A program made the position numbers and the translations under genes. Positions 1 to 10,173 of a DNA stretch of 64,000 bases are shown in pieces; position 1 is the stretch's first letter, and each line of letters opens with the position of its first letter. A model generated the notes under the pieces. The model was given only the letters and a program-made list of their open reading frames with translations, was not told the DNA's origin and ran no database searches. Origin of the DNA: Cerrena zonata. Taxonomy: Eukaryota > Basidiomycota > Agaricomycetes > Polyporales > Cerrenaceae. The DNA lies in assembly GCA_038087015.1 (NCBI GenBank), contig JASBNA010000007.1, forward strand, positions 1,178,001 through 1,242,000. Reading direction: 5' to 3'.

Positions 1-2
1 CA

Positions 3-3000
3 CTAAAGTCGAAGGGTCGTGGCGAGTCTAAGGATGCTGCTTTTACCGCAAACGAAAGAGGTGGACAAAAGAAGGGAAAGTGTCACAACTGCGGGAAATC
101 GGGTCATTTCAAACGTGACTGCTGGGCTCCAGGTGGTGGGAAGGAGGGTCAAGGACCAAAGGGAAAGGGGAAGGCGAAGGAGAAGTCCGAAAGTAAGGAC
201 AAAGCGTCAGTAGCGAAGGCAGACGAGAAGCCAGAAGAAGCCGCTTGGATGGCCGAGGATCTGGACTTTGAGGAGCTGATGGAAGATGTCCACAGCGAGC
301 CACACACTGACGATGATTCCCTTTTCGACGAGGTCCCTGAGTACGCCTTCACGACAAAACGAAGTGAGGATGATGACGAAACATCTATCCCCGACTTGCA
401 AACCGTATCCGATAGCGAGATTGCACCTGATCATGAAGAAGACGAGATCAGCCTGAAATCGTCAACAACTGCACCTGTGGAAGACTACACGCTTACCTTC
501 GATTACGCTTTTCTGGCGAAGACTGGTCCCACCAATGTTGAGGTGGAGATCATAGACTCCGGCGCGAGTCGACATATGTCCCCTTACAAGCACCGGTTCA
601 TAAACTTCACGACGATCGAGTCACGACCAATAGGGTCCGCCGACAATCGTACCTTCCAGGCTATTGGGAAGGGCGACATGCACATTGACGTGCCGTGTGG
701 TGAACGAACAAGTCAAATCCTCTTGAAGGATGTCCTGTATGCACCTACTATGGGTGCAACCTTGGTGTCGGTGAGCAAGATAACCTCCGCCGGCTCATAC
801 GTTGTCTTCCGCGATGACTCCTGTCTGTTGTACAACGAGGAGAAGACACTTGTGGGGGATGTGAAAGACTCAGGTGGGCTTTATCGAGTCTACCACCAGC
901 GAGACTTCGCAGCGAAGGTGACGGAAGTGATGTCGTTGCACGAGCTTCACCGTCGCCTTGGCCACATCAGCTACAGCGCTGCACGAGAGTTGGTGAGGAA
1001 AGGATTGGTTTTGGGTGTAGAGATCGACGACGACGAAACGACGACTACGTGTGGATCCTGTGAGCATGCGAAGACCACTCGAAAGCCTATCCAACGTGAA
1101 CGTCAGACAAAACGCGCTGAAAACGTTGGCGACGAAATCCATTCCGACCTGTGGGGACCGTCACCTGTCGAAACCATTGGTGGACGCCGTTACTACATCA
1201 GCTTTACAGACGATAAAAGCAGATACAGCTTTACTTACCTCTTGCGTACCAAGGACCAGGCTGAGGAAGCCTACCGTACACTAGCAGCTCAGCTCAGCAC
1301 CCAGAAAGCCCTCAAAGTGAAGGTTTTACATACCGATCGAGGGGGGGAGTTTCTCTCTGACTCCTTCAGTTCCTTCCTGGCCTCTCAAGGCACAATTCGC
1401 CGTCTAACTCCTCATGATACTCCAGAATATAACGGTGTGGCGGAGCGTCTTAACCGCACACTTGCCGAGAAGGTACGGGCCATGTTACATGACAGCTCGT
1501 TGCCGAAATTCCTGTGGGGAGAGGCTGTTCGACACGCAACCTACGTGAAGAACAGATCGGGTACACGCGCACTCGATGGTGTCACTCCACATGAGGTTTT
1601 CACTGGCGAAAAGCCGGATATCTCGAATCTGGAACCTTGGGGCTGTGAGGTATGGGTACACAACAACAGCGGTACCAAACTGGATGGAAGAGCCGTCATT
1701 GGTCGATGGGTCGGTTTTGACGAAGAAAGTAGGGCTCACCGTGTATACTGGCCGGGACGACGTAGCGTCACCGTCGAACGGAGCGTTCGGTTCAATGTCG
1801 AACCGCCTGTAGTGGTCGCCGAAGTACCGCTCGTGGGGGAGAAAAGTACTGGTGGTGGTGACGAGCAGACTACTTCGTCAGAAGAGCCTCAAAACGAACC
1901 TTTGAAACCTAAAGACTTACCTGAACCGTCAAACCAAGCACCAAGCACCACAGCTGACACTCCTTCACCAAAGAAAGACGTCCTGGGCTCAAATTTCGAA
2001 CGCACCGACTCGAAACGGGTTCGAAAGCCATCAGCGTACGTTCGTCGTCTTCTCGACGGCGAAGGTGTAGCTAGTACACGCCGCGGCGATCCAACGTTGC
2101 CGAAAGGTCTTCAGCCTTCAACGGAAGAGGTCGATGAGGTGGTGGAAGCAGCAGTACTGGCGGAAATGGGTTGGGTAAAGGTGGATGTCGAGGAGATGGC
2201 CATGGCAGCAGTTATGGGAGATGCAGAGGGCTTGGAGCCGTCTTTAGAGGAAGCGAGGAAACGTCCGGACTGGTTGAAGTGGGATGAGGCGTGTAAGGCA
2301 GAGCTTGAGAGCTTGAAGAAGAATGGCACGTTCTCGCTCGTTGAGCGCCCGCGAAACACGAACGTGGTTGGCTCGAAATGGGTTCTTCGCATCAAGAAGA
2401 ATGCTGACGGCGGTGTTGATAAGTACAAGGCTCGACTCGTTGCACGCGGATTCACTCAAGTCCATGGTGTCGACTACTATGATACCTTTGCCCCTGTTGC
2501 AAAGCTTTCTTCCTTCCGACTTATCCTTGCTATTGCAAACCGAAATGGCTGGCCGGTTCATTCCTTTGACTTCAACTCTGCTTATCTAAACTCCACTCTT
2601 GACGATGATGAGGTTGTGTATCTGGAACAACCACCTCATTATGTTGAAAAGGACCCAAAAGACTATGTTTTTCGACTCCATAAGGCATTGTATGGCCTCA
2701 AGCAAGGTGGTCGGAAATGGTATGAACATCTCTGTGTAGCCTTATCTGACTTAGGCTTCAAACGATCGGAAGCCGACTGGGGTGTCTTCTACACCGATGA
2801 CGGTGAACTCACAATTCTTGTGATTCATGTCGACGACTGCCTCATAACCGGGAGCTCCACCACTCGCATAAAGTCCTACAAGGTCCGCATCAACGAGAAG
2901 TATCAGATGACGGACATGGGACCTGCTACATGGCTTCTCGGAATCCGAATCACACGCGATTTCGAAAATCGTACTCTCGCCCTTTCTCAACATGCTTACA

Positions 3001-3641
3001 TCGACTCCATCCTCTCTCGTTTCAACTTCACGGATTTGAAACCGGTCTCAATCCCCATGGATCCAAATGTCATACTCTCGCGTTCTCAGTGCCCAACTGC
3101 TCTTGCCGATATTGCAAAAATGCGAAAAATCCCCTATCGAGAGGCCGTCGGTTCTCTCATGTACGCTGCTATAGGTACTCGACCCGACATCGCGTTCGCC
3201 GTATCAACGCTTGCACAATTCAATGATAACCCCGGATGGGTTCATTGGGATGCTGTGAAGCGAGTATTTCGCTACCTTCTTGGAACGAAGGCACTGTCTC
3301 TGGTTTATGGGGGAGATATGAAGGGTCTTGAAGGTTTCGTCGACGCAGACGGAGCTTCACAGGAACATCGCCGTGCGATTACGGGCTACCTCTTTTTGGT
3401 TGATGGAGGGGCCGTCTCGTGGTCTTCAAAGAAGCAAGAGTTGGTAACTCTTTCAACAACCGAAGCCGAGTATGTGGCTGCTACTCACGCTGCCAAAGAG
3501 GCGATCTGGATTCGCCGTCTTATTGGTGAAGTTTTTCGTCCTCTCGAGCAACCTACCGTACTTCATAGTGATAGCCAATCGGCTATTGCTCTCACCGAAG
3601 ACGGAAACTATCACGCGCGCACAAAACACATCGATATATGA
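3..3641 (+). CDS. Copia Gag-Pol polyprotein (5'-partial, premature stop)
   Basis: This frame is open from the window edge. It begins with basic, Lys-rich gag sequence and a CCHC zinc knuckle encoded around 81-122 (CHNCGKSGHFKRDC). The protease active site DSGAS is at about 556-570. The integrase has its zinc-binding HH-CC region at about 930-1070, followed by the catalytic core with D, D and E residues (HTDRGGEF at about 1330). The reverse transcriptase starts near 2340 with KWVLRIKKN and carries the YxDD-equivalent IHVDDCL at about 2824. The RNase H region ends in the usual KHIDI block. The frame then stops at TGA 3639-3641. The same frame remains open after it to TGA 3789-3791 and encodes the normal family C-terminus, so about 50 residues are lost to one nonsense change. 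The first ATG at 249 is internal and is not the true start. Confidence 0.9.
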   Translation, partial: LKSKGRGESKDAAFTANERGGQKKGKCHNCGKSGHFKRDCWAPGGGKEGQGPKGKGKAKEKSESKDKASVAKADEKPEEAAWMAEDLDFEELMEDVHSEPHTDDDSLFDEVPEYAFTTKRSEDDDETSIPDLQTVSDSEIAPDHEEDEISLKSSTTAPVEDYTLTFDYAFLAKTGPTNVEVEIIDSGASRHMSPYKHRFINFTTIESRPIGSADNRTFQAIGKGDMHIDVPCGERTSQILLKDVLYAPTMGATLVSVSKITSAGSYVVFRDDSCLLYNEEKTLVGDVKDSGGLYRVYHQRDFAAKVTEVMSLHELHRRLGHISYSAARELVRKGLVLGVEIDDDETTTTCGSCEHAKTTRKPIQRERQTKRAENVGDEIHSDLWGPSPVETIGGRRYYISFTDDKSRYSFTYLLRTKDQAEEAYRTLAAQLSTQKALKVKVLHTDRGGEFLSDSFSSFLASQGTIRRLTPHDTPEYNGVAERLNRTLAEKVRAMLHDSSLPKFLWGEAVRHATYVKNRSGTRALDGVTPHEVFTGEKPDISNLEPWGCEVWVHNNSGTKLDGRAVIGRWVGFDEESRAHRVYWPGRRSVTVERSVRFNVEPPVVVAEVPLVGEKSTGGGDEQTTSSEEPQNEPLKPKDLPEPSNQAPSTTADTPSPKKDVLGSNFERTDSKRVRKPSAYVRRLLDGEGVASTRRGDPTLPKGLQPSTEEVDEVVEAAVLAEMGWVKVDVEEMAMAAVMGDAEGLEPSLEEARKRPDWLKWDEACKAELESLKKNGTFSLVERPRNTNVVGSKWVLRIKKNADGGVDKYKARLVARGFTQVHGVDYYDTFAPVAKLSSFRLILAIANRNGWPVHSFDFNSAYLNSTLDDDEVVYLEQPPHYVEKDPKDYVFRLHKALYGLKQGGRKWYEHLCVALSDLGFKRSEADWGVFYTDDGELTILVIHVDDCLITGSSTTRIKSYKVRINEKYQMTDMGPATWLLGIRITRDFENRTLALSQHAYIDSILSRFNFTDLKPVSIPMDPNVILSRSQCPTALADIAKMRKIPYREAVGSLMYAAIGTRPDIAFAVSTLAQFNDNPGWVHWDAVKRVFRYLLGTKALSLVYGGDMKGLEGFVDADGASQEHRRAITGYLFLVDGGAVSWSSKKQELVTLSTTEAEYVAATHAAKEAIWIRRLIGEVFRPLEQPTVLHSDSQSAIALTEDGNYHARTKHIDI

Positions 3642-3798
3642 TACCATTTCATTCGCTTCATGATTGAGGAAGGATCTATTCGACTCCTCTACTGCCCTAC
3701 AAACGACCAGACTGCCGACATGTTAACGAAAGCCCTTCCGAGTACGAAGGCGAAGCACTTTGCCGCTGCTATGGGACTTACAACGGCTTGAGGGGGAG

Positions 3799-4107
3799 TG
3801 TTGGAAGATCAAGCCGCGGGTTGCGTCGTACTCAACGCCGCATGGTACTCTTTCTTATTTTTCCTTATACGGTCACTTAGATATAGTTCCGTTTCTTGGC
3901 TGTACACAGCTACTGTTTATTCTCTTTGCCTATCTACGTTTTCCTCCGAGTCTCCTAAACTCTCCGTAGTACTTAAGGTGTTCCCCTTACCGTAGAAACA
4001 CCCCAATCGTTAGCTTCGACGCTCATTGGGGTGTGTACCATTTATCTTTCGTGTTCCCTACAAGTAGCTGACTCCGTCGTGTAGAATCTTATTATCTGTT
4101 TCAATAG
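3799..4107 (+). repeat. 3' LTR of the copia element
   Basis: The LTR begins with TGTTGGAA directly after a G-rich polypurine tract that overlaps the stop codon of the pol frame, the standard arrangement for a 3' LTR. A ten-base inverted repeat (arms at 3998-4007 and 4025-4034, ACACCCCAAT and its complement) could form a hairpin in the transcript. The likely end is the TTTCAATAG tail near 4107, but a second copy of that tail ends at 4184, so either could be the real border. The 5' LTR is outside the window, so the length cannot be confirmed. Confidence 0.7.
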
Positions 4108-4135
4108 GTACTTAGTGGTTCTATCAAATATACCA

Positions 4136-4184
4136 AATCGTTAGCTTCGACGCTCATTGGGAATCTTATTATCTGTTTCAATAG
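4136..4184 (+). repeat. Internally deleted duplicate of the LTR 3' end
   Basis: Bases 4136-4161 repeat 4005-4030 exactly (26 bp). Bases 4161-4184 repeat 4084-4107 exactly (24 bp). The 53 bases between these two blocks in the first copy are absent here, so the second copy is a fused, shortened version. It lies just outside the likely LTR end and could be a rearrangement of this LTR or a remnant of an older related insertion. Confidence 0.8.
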
Positions 4185-5047
4185 AAGAGATGAGAGGCTC
4201 CCGATGCGTTGGAACCAGCTTCACCACCTTCCTATGCTCTCGCTGACGGTTTTGGTCCCATAACTTCTCTCCGTTATCATGACTACTCTAGTCGTGTATT
4301 CTCTGCTCCATAGCAATAATCTATACGCAACTGATTTATGCTCCCTTATGGAACTGACATGACAGAAACCACTTGGTGGGAGAAAGACAGCTGTAACTCT
4401 CAGTTAATTGACAACGCTCAGTATATTATAGAGATCAACGAGAATGCTAAATGAAGACACGATCTAGTATCTGTGACTGTAACCTGAGGACATCTGTTTG
4501 TTTTCTTCCCTCCTGCCGAGCTTCAACCAGAGAAGTTGTTTGCAGAGAATGATACTTACTTCAAACCCTGCGTCTGGAGTCCGTGCCACTGACGGCATTA
4601 GGGGATTGACTGGAATAGATACGTTCTAATTACCGGGGCGATTATCTTGCTTCCTGGAGAGCACCAGATGGGCTTCGAATCGGTGTCCTACCTCCGTGGT
4701 AAGGTCGACTTCTAGGAATAGCAGTGGTCAAGATAGGAAAATATCGTATGATGGTTCCGTTTGTATCATTGTTTACTACCAGAGTTTTCAGTTCAAAAAT
4801 GCGTAAGATTTAAAGTATCCAGCTTAAGGCTATAAACCAGATGATAATATTATCCGGACCTCACGGAGTAACTTTTGAGTTTGGGAATGTCTCACAGTGG
4901 TATGGATCGGGTTCACTGGCACTTCCCAGCCAGAAATCACTTCTTAAGTAAGAATATAACGTGTGGTTTAGCAACAGTCGAAATTTGACATTCAACTCGA
5001 AAGATCTCTACCAGATCCCGAAAATTCGGAAAGCGACCGGGAGTTCA
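4185..5047. other. Intergenic, no gene seen
   Basis: Between the retrotransposon and the promoter of the serine hydrolase gene I find no reading frame with recognisable protein similarity, no tRNA and no further LTR piece. Base composition is ordinary. Confidence 0.6.
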
Positions 5048-5055
5048 TATATAAG
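5048..5055 (+). promoter_or_regulatory. TATA box of the FSH1-like gene
   Basis: TATATAAG lies about 115 bases before the start codon at 5170, a normal distance for a fungal TATA-containing promoter. No other core element was recognised. Confidence 0.5.
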
Positions 5056-5169
5056 TTTAGTAGCCGGAGAATGTTGGGTGTCTCCGGCCTTCCGTCTTTT
5101 CTTACTCCCATTTCCAGCTATCGATCCCGTACAGTAGAACTTAACTTTGATAATTCTAGACTATAGAAT

Positions 5170-6396
5170 ATGTCAGGTGCAAAGAAGGTTTTGATGCTCC
5201 ATGGGTGAGGAGAGTCTCTTCTCTTCCCGATCTAGACAACTGACCAGGTTTCGTTTTTTGCTCAGTTATGCACAAAGTGCAATCATCTTCACGAAACGTG
5301 TAAGTACTGCATGGATATTGATGTACATCTCCGTGCTCAGACGGATAACTCAGCTAGGAGCGTTGCGCAAAGCCTGCGGGAAAGATATAGATTTCGGTAA
5401 GCGTGCTAGAACCGAGACCCACACCCTCCGATTATCGATACAACTCTGCATATAGTCTTTGTGGACGCACCGCATATCTTGTCGCCTGCAGATATCGCAG
5501 AGACGTTCAACACCACACAAGAACTCGGAGCTGCGGAAGCAGACGAGACTGATCCTGCTATGCTTCCCCGAGCATGGTGGAGAGCAGATAAAGAACGAAA
5601 GCGTACCGATGGCTTGGAGGCGTCCTTGATCTATTTGAGAGATATACTGAAGAAAGATCACTATGAGGTGATTATGTGTCTTTTCCCTCATGCTCATCTA
5701 CCTTTACTAATTGTGCGAACAGGGTGTTTTCGGTTTCAGGTAAAATAATAGCCATGCAAAATTTATATCACGCCAACATATTAACTGATTATCCTCCAGT
5801 CAAGGTGCATGTATGGCTGCCGTCCTGACTGCACTCGTGCGCATTAACCATTCGTATTATGCTCACATCTTACTCAGACAATGCTTATGACATAGCTTGA
5901 ACGCCCACACGTCTTCCCTGACTTTTTGGTAGACGGACAACCACCCCACCCACCTTTGTAGGTCGCCATATATCACCTACTCATCCCGAGATTGACCTTC
6001 TCTTCAGCACATTTTGCATAGCGGCAGCGGGTTTCAAACCCGTCAGCGCCCTCAGTGATACTATCATCTCTACGTCGTTCTCTACGCCGACCCTTCATAT
6101 CATGGGCAAAACAGATGTAATCGTTCCAGAAGAACGAGCACAGTCGTTACTGGAGGTAACTAGTAATAAACGGATCGAAGTACACGATGGAGGTACGCAG
6201 GTCTCACTATTATTCATTGAGAATTTAGTCTCACAATCATTTTTCAAAATTGACAGGCCACTTCATTCCATCCAAAGCGAACTGGAGAAATTTCATCAAA
6301 GCGTATTTAAAGGATCCTCTTGGTGACATCCCATCCCCTGGGGCTGCAGGTATCTCGCAGCCGGCTTCAGGAACTGCCACTCCGGTTCCCAACTAG
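5170..6396 (+). CDS. FSH1: FSH1-family serine hydrolase
   Basis: This is an alpha/beta-hydrolase of the fungal FSH (family of serine hydrolases) group, probably cytosolic, with unknown natural substrate. I splice nine exons: 5170-5204, 5266-5299, 5354-5396, 5456-5667, 5723-5739, 5800-5836, 5896-5957, 6008-6192 and 6257-6396. They give 254 residues in a consistent frame. The start MSGAKKVLMLHGYAQSA is the typical oxyanion-side HG block. GVFGFSQGACMA holds the nucleophile elbow GFSQG. The Asp lies in the HIMGKTDVIV region and the catalytic His is in HDGGHFIPS. The fifth exon is only 17 nt, and the nucleophile Ser codon is split between exons 5 and 6. Length and motif spacing fit the family, so the gene looks intact. 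Esterase activity is inferred from the family only. Confidence 0.9.
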
Positions 6397-8476
6397 CGAA
6401 TCCTTGGTAATGGTTGAATAGAGTATATTTGTCAATTATAGAAATTCGGATATTCTGGCGAATAGCACTGGATCTATACACAAGGATTATACTAGTATTG
6501 ATTTGACTGAGTCAGAGGTCGATACAAACCCCGACAAGATTTTTGGCATGTGTAGTCCTGTGAGGGAGTCGTGGATGGAGAAAGTTAAGGTTCATCCATC
6601 CAAAGCGAACAGCCAATGCCTATCGACGTTTCCATGCGTAGAATGGTAATTAAACTGAGAGTCCTGTATCGACCTTTTCGTGGTCCTCGTTGTCGGTATC
6701 TTCTAGCTTAGTCCACCGTGGTTAGGGGCTGACTTTCAGGTCTCCAAGAGGACAAGAGAATTCCTTGTGAGTGTACAAACTCCGTACGGTCTCTACTTTC
6801 GGACGGAGGAGAAACGAACGGTGCAAACCCGAGGTGGAGCAGGCGACTGGCAGGTGACGGTTGGTATTGAACCAAACGTTACAGTTGAAGGGAGGCAAGG
6901 TACAAAGATAAGCAAATATATATATCTGACGTCCACGTCGCAAACAACGCCCAGGTACAAGCCATCAGTTCAGAAGTCCACAAAAGGGTTGTCAGACGAC
7001 GAGGAGCTATCACGGGAGAAGAAAGACGTCATGGGCCATACTTGTCCTAGCATGAGTGTTTGTGTTCCGTTGATAGACTTCATAAATTGTATGGGTCATC
7101 GGTACGGAGTGAAAGCTTGTCGGAGCTTGGTGAGTTAGGAACTGGATTGGTGAGACCGGTATGGATGGATATTCCAAAAACCAAAAAGTCGTTCACGAGT
7201 TCATCTTTCCTGTGCTTCGGAGGGGTGGAATGTTCGGCCGAAAGACCGTGTAGGTTATTGGGGCGAGCATAGCAAGCTGGTAGACGGGGAATAGACGAGA
7301 GCTTCCTTAAAATGGTCCGGCACTTTTCTCAGGGAATGCAAGGGAGATTCGGCATGTAGAGAGTGACCACAGACCAGCAGTAAAAAGTCGAAAGTTGAAC
7401 CATGGATCAACGGCAGAGGCTCTGCTCACAACAAAAATTTTATTTCGTTTGGCAACCTGTTACGTCTTGCTTGATTACTTTCACGTACAGAGGGCTCCAA
7501 CCGAGGGTTCCCTCGATGAACGGATCTGAATCAGTCGTTAGCTTGACGGAAGGAACAAGGGTGTACCGTCCTGAATTGTTAGTGGGCGGGAAGATATGGC
7601 CTTTTGTTTGATTGGGTACTCGACGATATCGAGGGTTATTCGGTATCGTATGGGGGATATGCGGAAAAGACATAGCAAAAGGAGGTATTGGACCTATAAT
7701 GTGGTAAGTTTTGTCGTGATGCTTATTCTCCAGCGTTCGTTGTCGGGACTATCCATGACAGAGGGTGTCCCAAGAAATTCCTGCGTATGGGCAGGAGATT
7801 TGATGATGATGGATGGTCGGCCGAGCAACGAAAAGAAGGGACAGAAGGAGGCTAATTTTCGAGACACGTATGTGTGCCTGTGAGAGCGCCCCATGGGGTT
7901 GTTCTGATTGAAGAGTTGAGGGCAATTGAGACTTGGGGCTTGTGAGAGTGCAACTCGGGGGAGTTGATTGGGTGTCGGGGCAAGACAGTATTTGGATGGT
8001 TCGTAGAAAGAGAATATGAATTGCCTCCGGAGATTGTTCGAGGGACAGGAGGGATGCGATTGGAAAAGTCAAAAGTTATCACATGGAGATGGGATGGTAC
8101 AAGGTCGGGTGCAATTGAGCATCAGACAGAACGCGGGCCGCGGCTGATGAGAGAAGAGTAGTGTAGGAGGATAGACGTGGGGATGGCCAGAGAGGAGTGG
8201 GAGGAGAGTGGCGATCTAATCTGGCAGTAGCGACGCATACAATCAGCAGCTATTCCTTGGCCTTGCACTAATGAGTATATTATAGAGAGCAGAATATCAG
8301 AGCATAGAGAGAGCATTGATCGCCGCTGATCAAGGAAAGGCCGCTTATAGGCTTATAGGGCGAGGCTTATCCCGCCTTGTCCTCTACTTGCTTACAGTCT
8401 CTCTCTTGCCCCCTTCGTCTTCCTTCCTCCCTCCACCATAGACTCTCCAGACTCGTGCTCTGCGTATTAGCATAGC
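6397..8476. other. 2.1 kb intergenic region, no supportable gene
   Basis: Several 60-120 codon frames occur on both strands (for example 6767-7138 + and 7749-8072 -), but none shows domain-like sequence, convincing splice structure or family similarity. The last 200 bases hold a short duplicated GCTTATAG at about 8342-8357 and a CT-rich stretch just before the AMPK beta start, which fits a fungal promoter and 5' leader. Confidence 0.5.
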
Positions 8477-10173
8477 ATGGGCAACTCTGCCTCGAACGCC
8501 AACCAGTCGCCTCACTCAAATTCATCCAGACTTGAATCCCCTGCACGGCGTACGGCCTCTCCTGCAAGGGGTGGCAGTCCCGCCCCAAGCTCGCGAGTAC
8601 ACAGATCCCTCCGTCAGAAGAAGAAATCTCTCGAACTGCCCGACCTGGCGTCCCTCGCACTCACCCCTGCCTCCTCGTCCCCGCAATCCGTCTCGCCCCA
8701 CAATGGCTACCGCAATCCCAGGGCGTCCTCCCCCATCCCCATCCCCATTTCCGCACATCCACCCGTACAAACTTTCCGACCTCAGAACAACCTACCCTCT
8801 GCTGCCCAATTGCATTTCAGTCGGAATCGCAGATCGTACTTGAGCAGCGCTTACCCCTCTACTCAGTCCTTTGTCTCAGGTTCACCTCCTGAACCTGTCC
8901 CAGAGGAACCCGTCGCTAGACCTGCAGAATACGTGCCTGAGGTTGTGCATAGTACCTTGCCCGTACTCCTTAAAGCAGAGGATGAAGCGTCGAAACCAGA
9001 ACCGGTTACGGTACCTATACGGTGGCGCGGTGGAGGTAGGTCTGTTGTCCTCGCCAGGGCTGGACATGACAACTGGAATGGACGACAACCAATGGAATAC
9101 GAGTAAGAAGCCTCATGTCGATCCTCATTCCCGACTAATTCATATTCTGCCATAGTTCTCACACCAATTCTTGGACAACCTCTGTTCGTCTATTGCCTGG
9201 AACGCACCATTTCAAGTTCGTCGTAGATGATCAATGGCGTACAGAAGACGAGTACCCTACAGCTGTTGACGATCGCGATGGTTCACTAGCCAACTACGTG
9301 AATGTCACTGCTCCAGCTTCTTCATCTTACCCCCACACCCCGGCCCCTCTCAACAACAGCCAATCCATCAACCTATGGAACGATGGTGAGGGTTCTACCT
9401 CGGTAACACGCTCCGGATCTCCAGAACTACGAGATGGAGAATGGACGACAGAAATTCCACCGGAACTTATACAAGCAGCTGCCGAGGAAGAGAGTTATCT
9501 GGCCTCTGCAGATTCACCAGGCTCTTCTGCCTCGATACCAGCCCCTAACATCCCTCCTGCTCCTGCGCTGCCACGACACCTTGATAAGCTGATCTTGAAT
9601 GTGCGACCAGCAGCTGTCACAGGGACAGGAAGCAGCTCGAGCCGTGGATCCGGATCTGGATCTGAGAAGGAAAGGTCTTCGAGGAAGGGAAGTCGGTCAC
9701 ACCATTCGAAGAGAGATAGAGAGGGTAGGAGTAGGACATCTAACCTTGGTATGACATATTCCTCCTCTGATAGAAGTGGCTTGGGTGGTGGAGAACCTAG
9801 AGAAGGTGGTATACCGACCCCACTTACATTACCTATTATTACAGCATCTGTTACAGATATAACTGCCCTTTCTGGACCATCAACATCGATCCCCGAGGCC
9901 GAAGTTGTAGGTGCCAAGAAGACAGCTTTAGCCAAGCTAGACGGACCTGGAGTGGCTGACGATGCGAGTGTCTTGCCCGTACCCAATCATGTTGTCCTAC
10001 ATCATTTGAGTACGAGTGCGATACGAAACGGGGTATTGGCTGTCGCTAACACGACGAGGTATCGAAAGAAGGTAGTTGAGTCTCGTGCTGTTTACAGAAT
10101 GTGAGACGATGGCTGACACCACTTGTTTGCTTTGTTACAGTACATCACGACGATTTACTACAAGCCAACATGA
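8477..10173 (+). CDS. AMPK/SNF1 complex beta subunit
   Basis: This is the beta subunit (Sip1/Sip2/Gal83 family) of the Snf1/AMPK energy-sensing kinase, the scaffold that joins the kinase and gamma subunits. Exons 8477-9102, 9156-10071 and 10141-10173 give 524 residues. MGNSAS at the N-terminus is an N-myristoylation signal (Gly2, Ser5-6), followed by a low-complexity Ser/Pro region. The glycogen-binding CBM48 domain starts near residue 178 (PIRWRGGGRSVVLARAGHDN) and continues over intron 1 (LLPGTHHFKFVVDDQW, then DRDGSLANYV). The C-terminal ASC domain ends with LPVPNHVVLHHLS, RNGVLAVANTTRYRKK and the last exon ITTIYYKPT, typical of the family. A Ser/Gly-rich linker (about residues 345-430) separates the domains. 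The 33-nt last exon is easily missed. The gene looks intact. Confidence 0.94.

Larger units (their letters stand above)
1..4107 (+). mobile_element. Ty1/copia-type LTR retrotransposon, 3' part
   Basis: A copia-class LTR retrotransposon enters from the left edge of the window. Its 5' LTR, primer-binding site and most of gag lie outside. The visible order is gag zinc knuckle, protease, integrase, reverse transcriptase, RNase H, a polypurine tract (3790-3798) and a 3' LTR starting with TGTTGGAA at 3799. Integrase lying before reverse transcriptase marks the copia rather than the gypsy order. Most of the polyprotein frame is intact, so the insertion is probably fairly young, but one in-frame stop lies near its end. 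The right boundary is uncertain because the end of the LTR is partly duplicated (see the repeat entries). A target-site duplication cannot be checked without the left end. Confidence 0.93.

Noticed and set aside
2111..2455. Antisense frame within the copia pol gene
   Set aside because: It is a reverse-strand shadow of the reverse transcriptase coding sequence.
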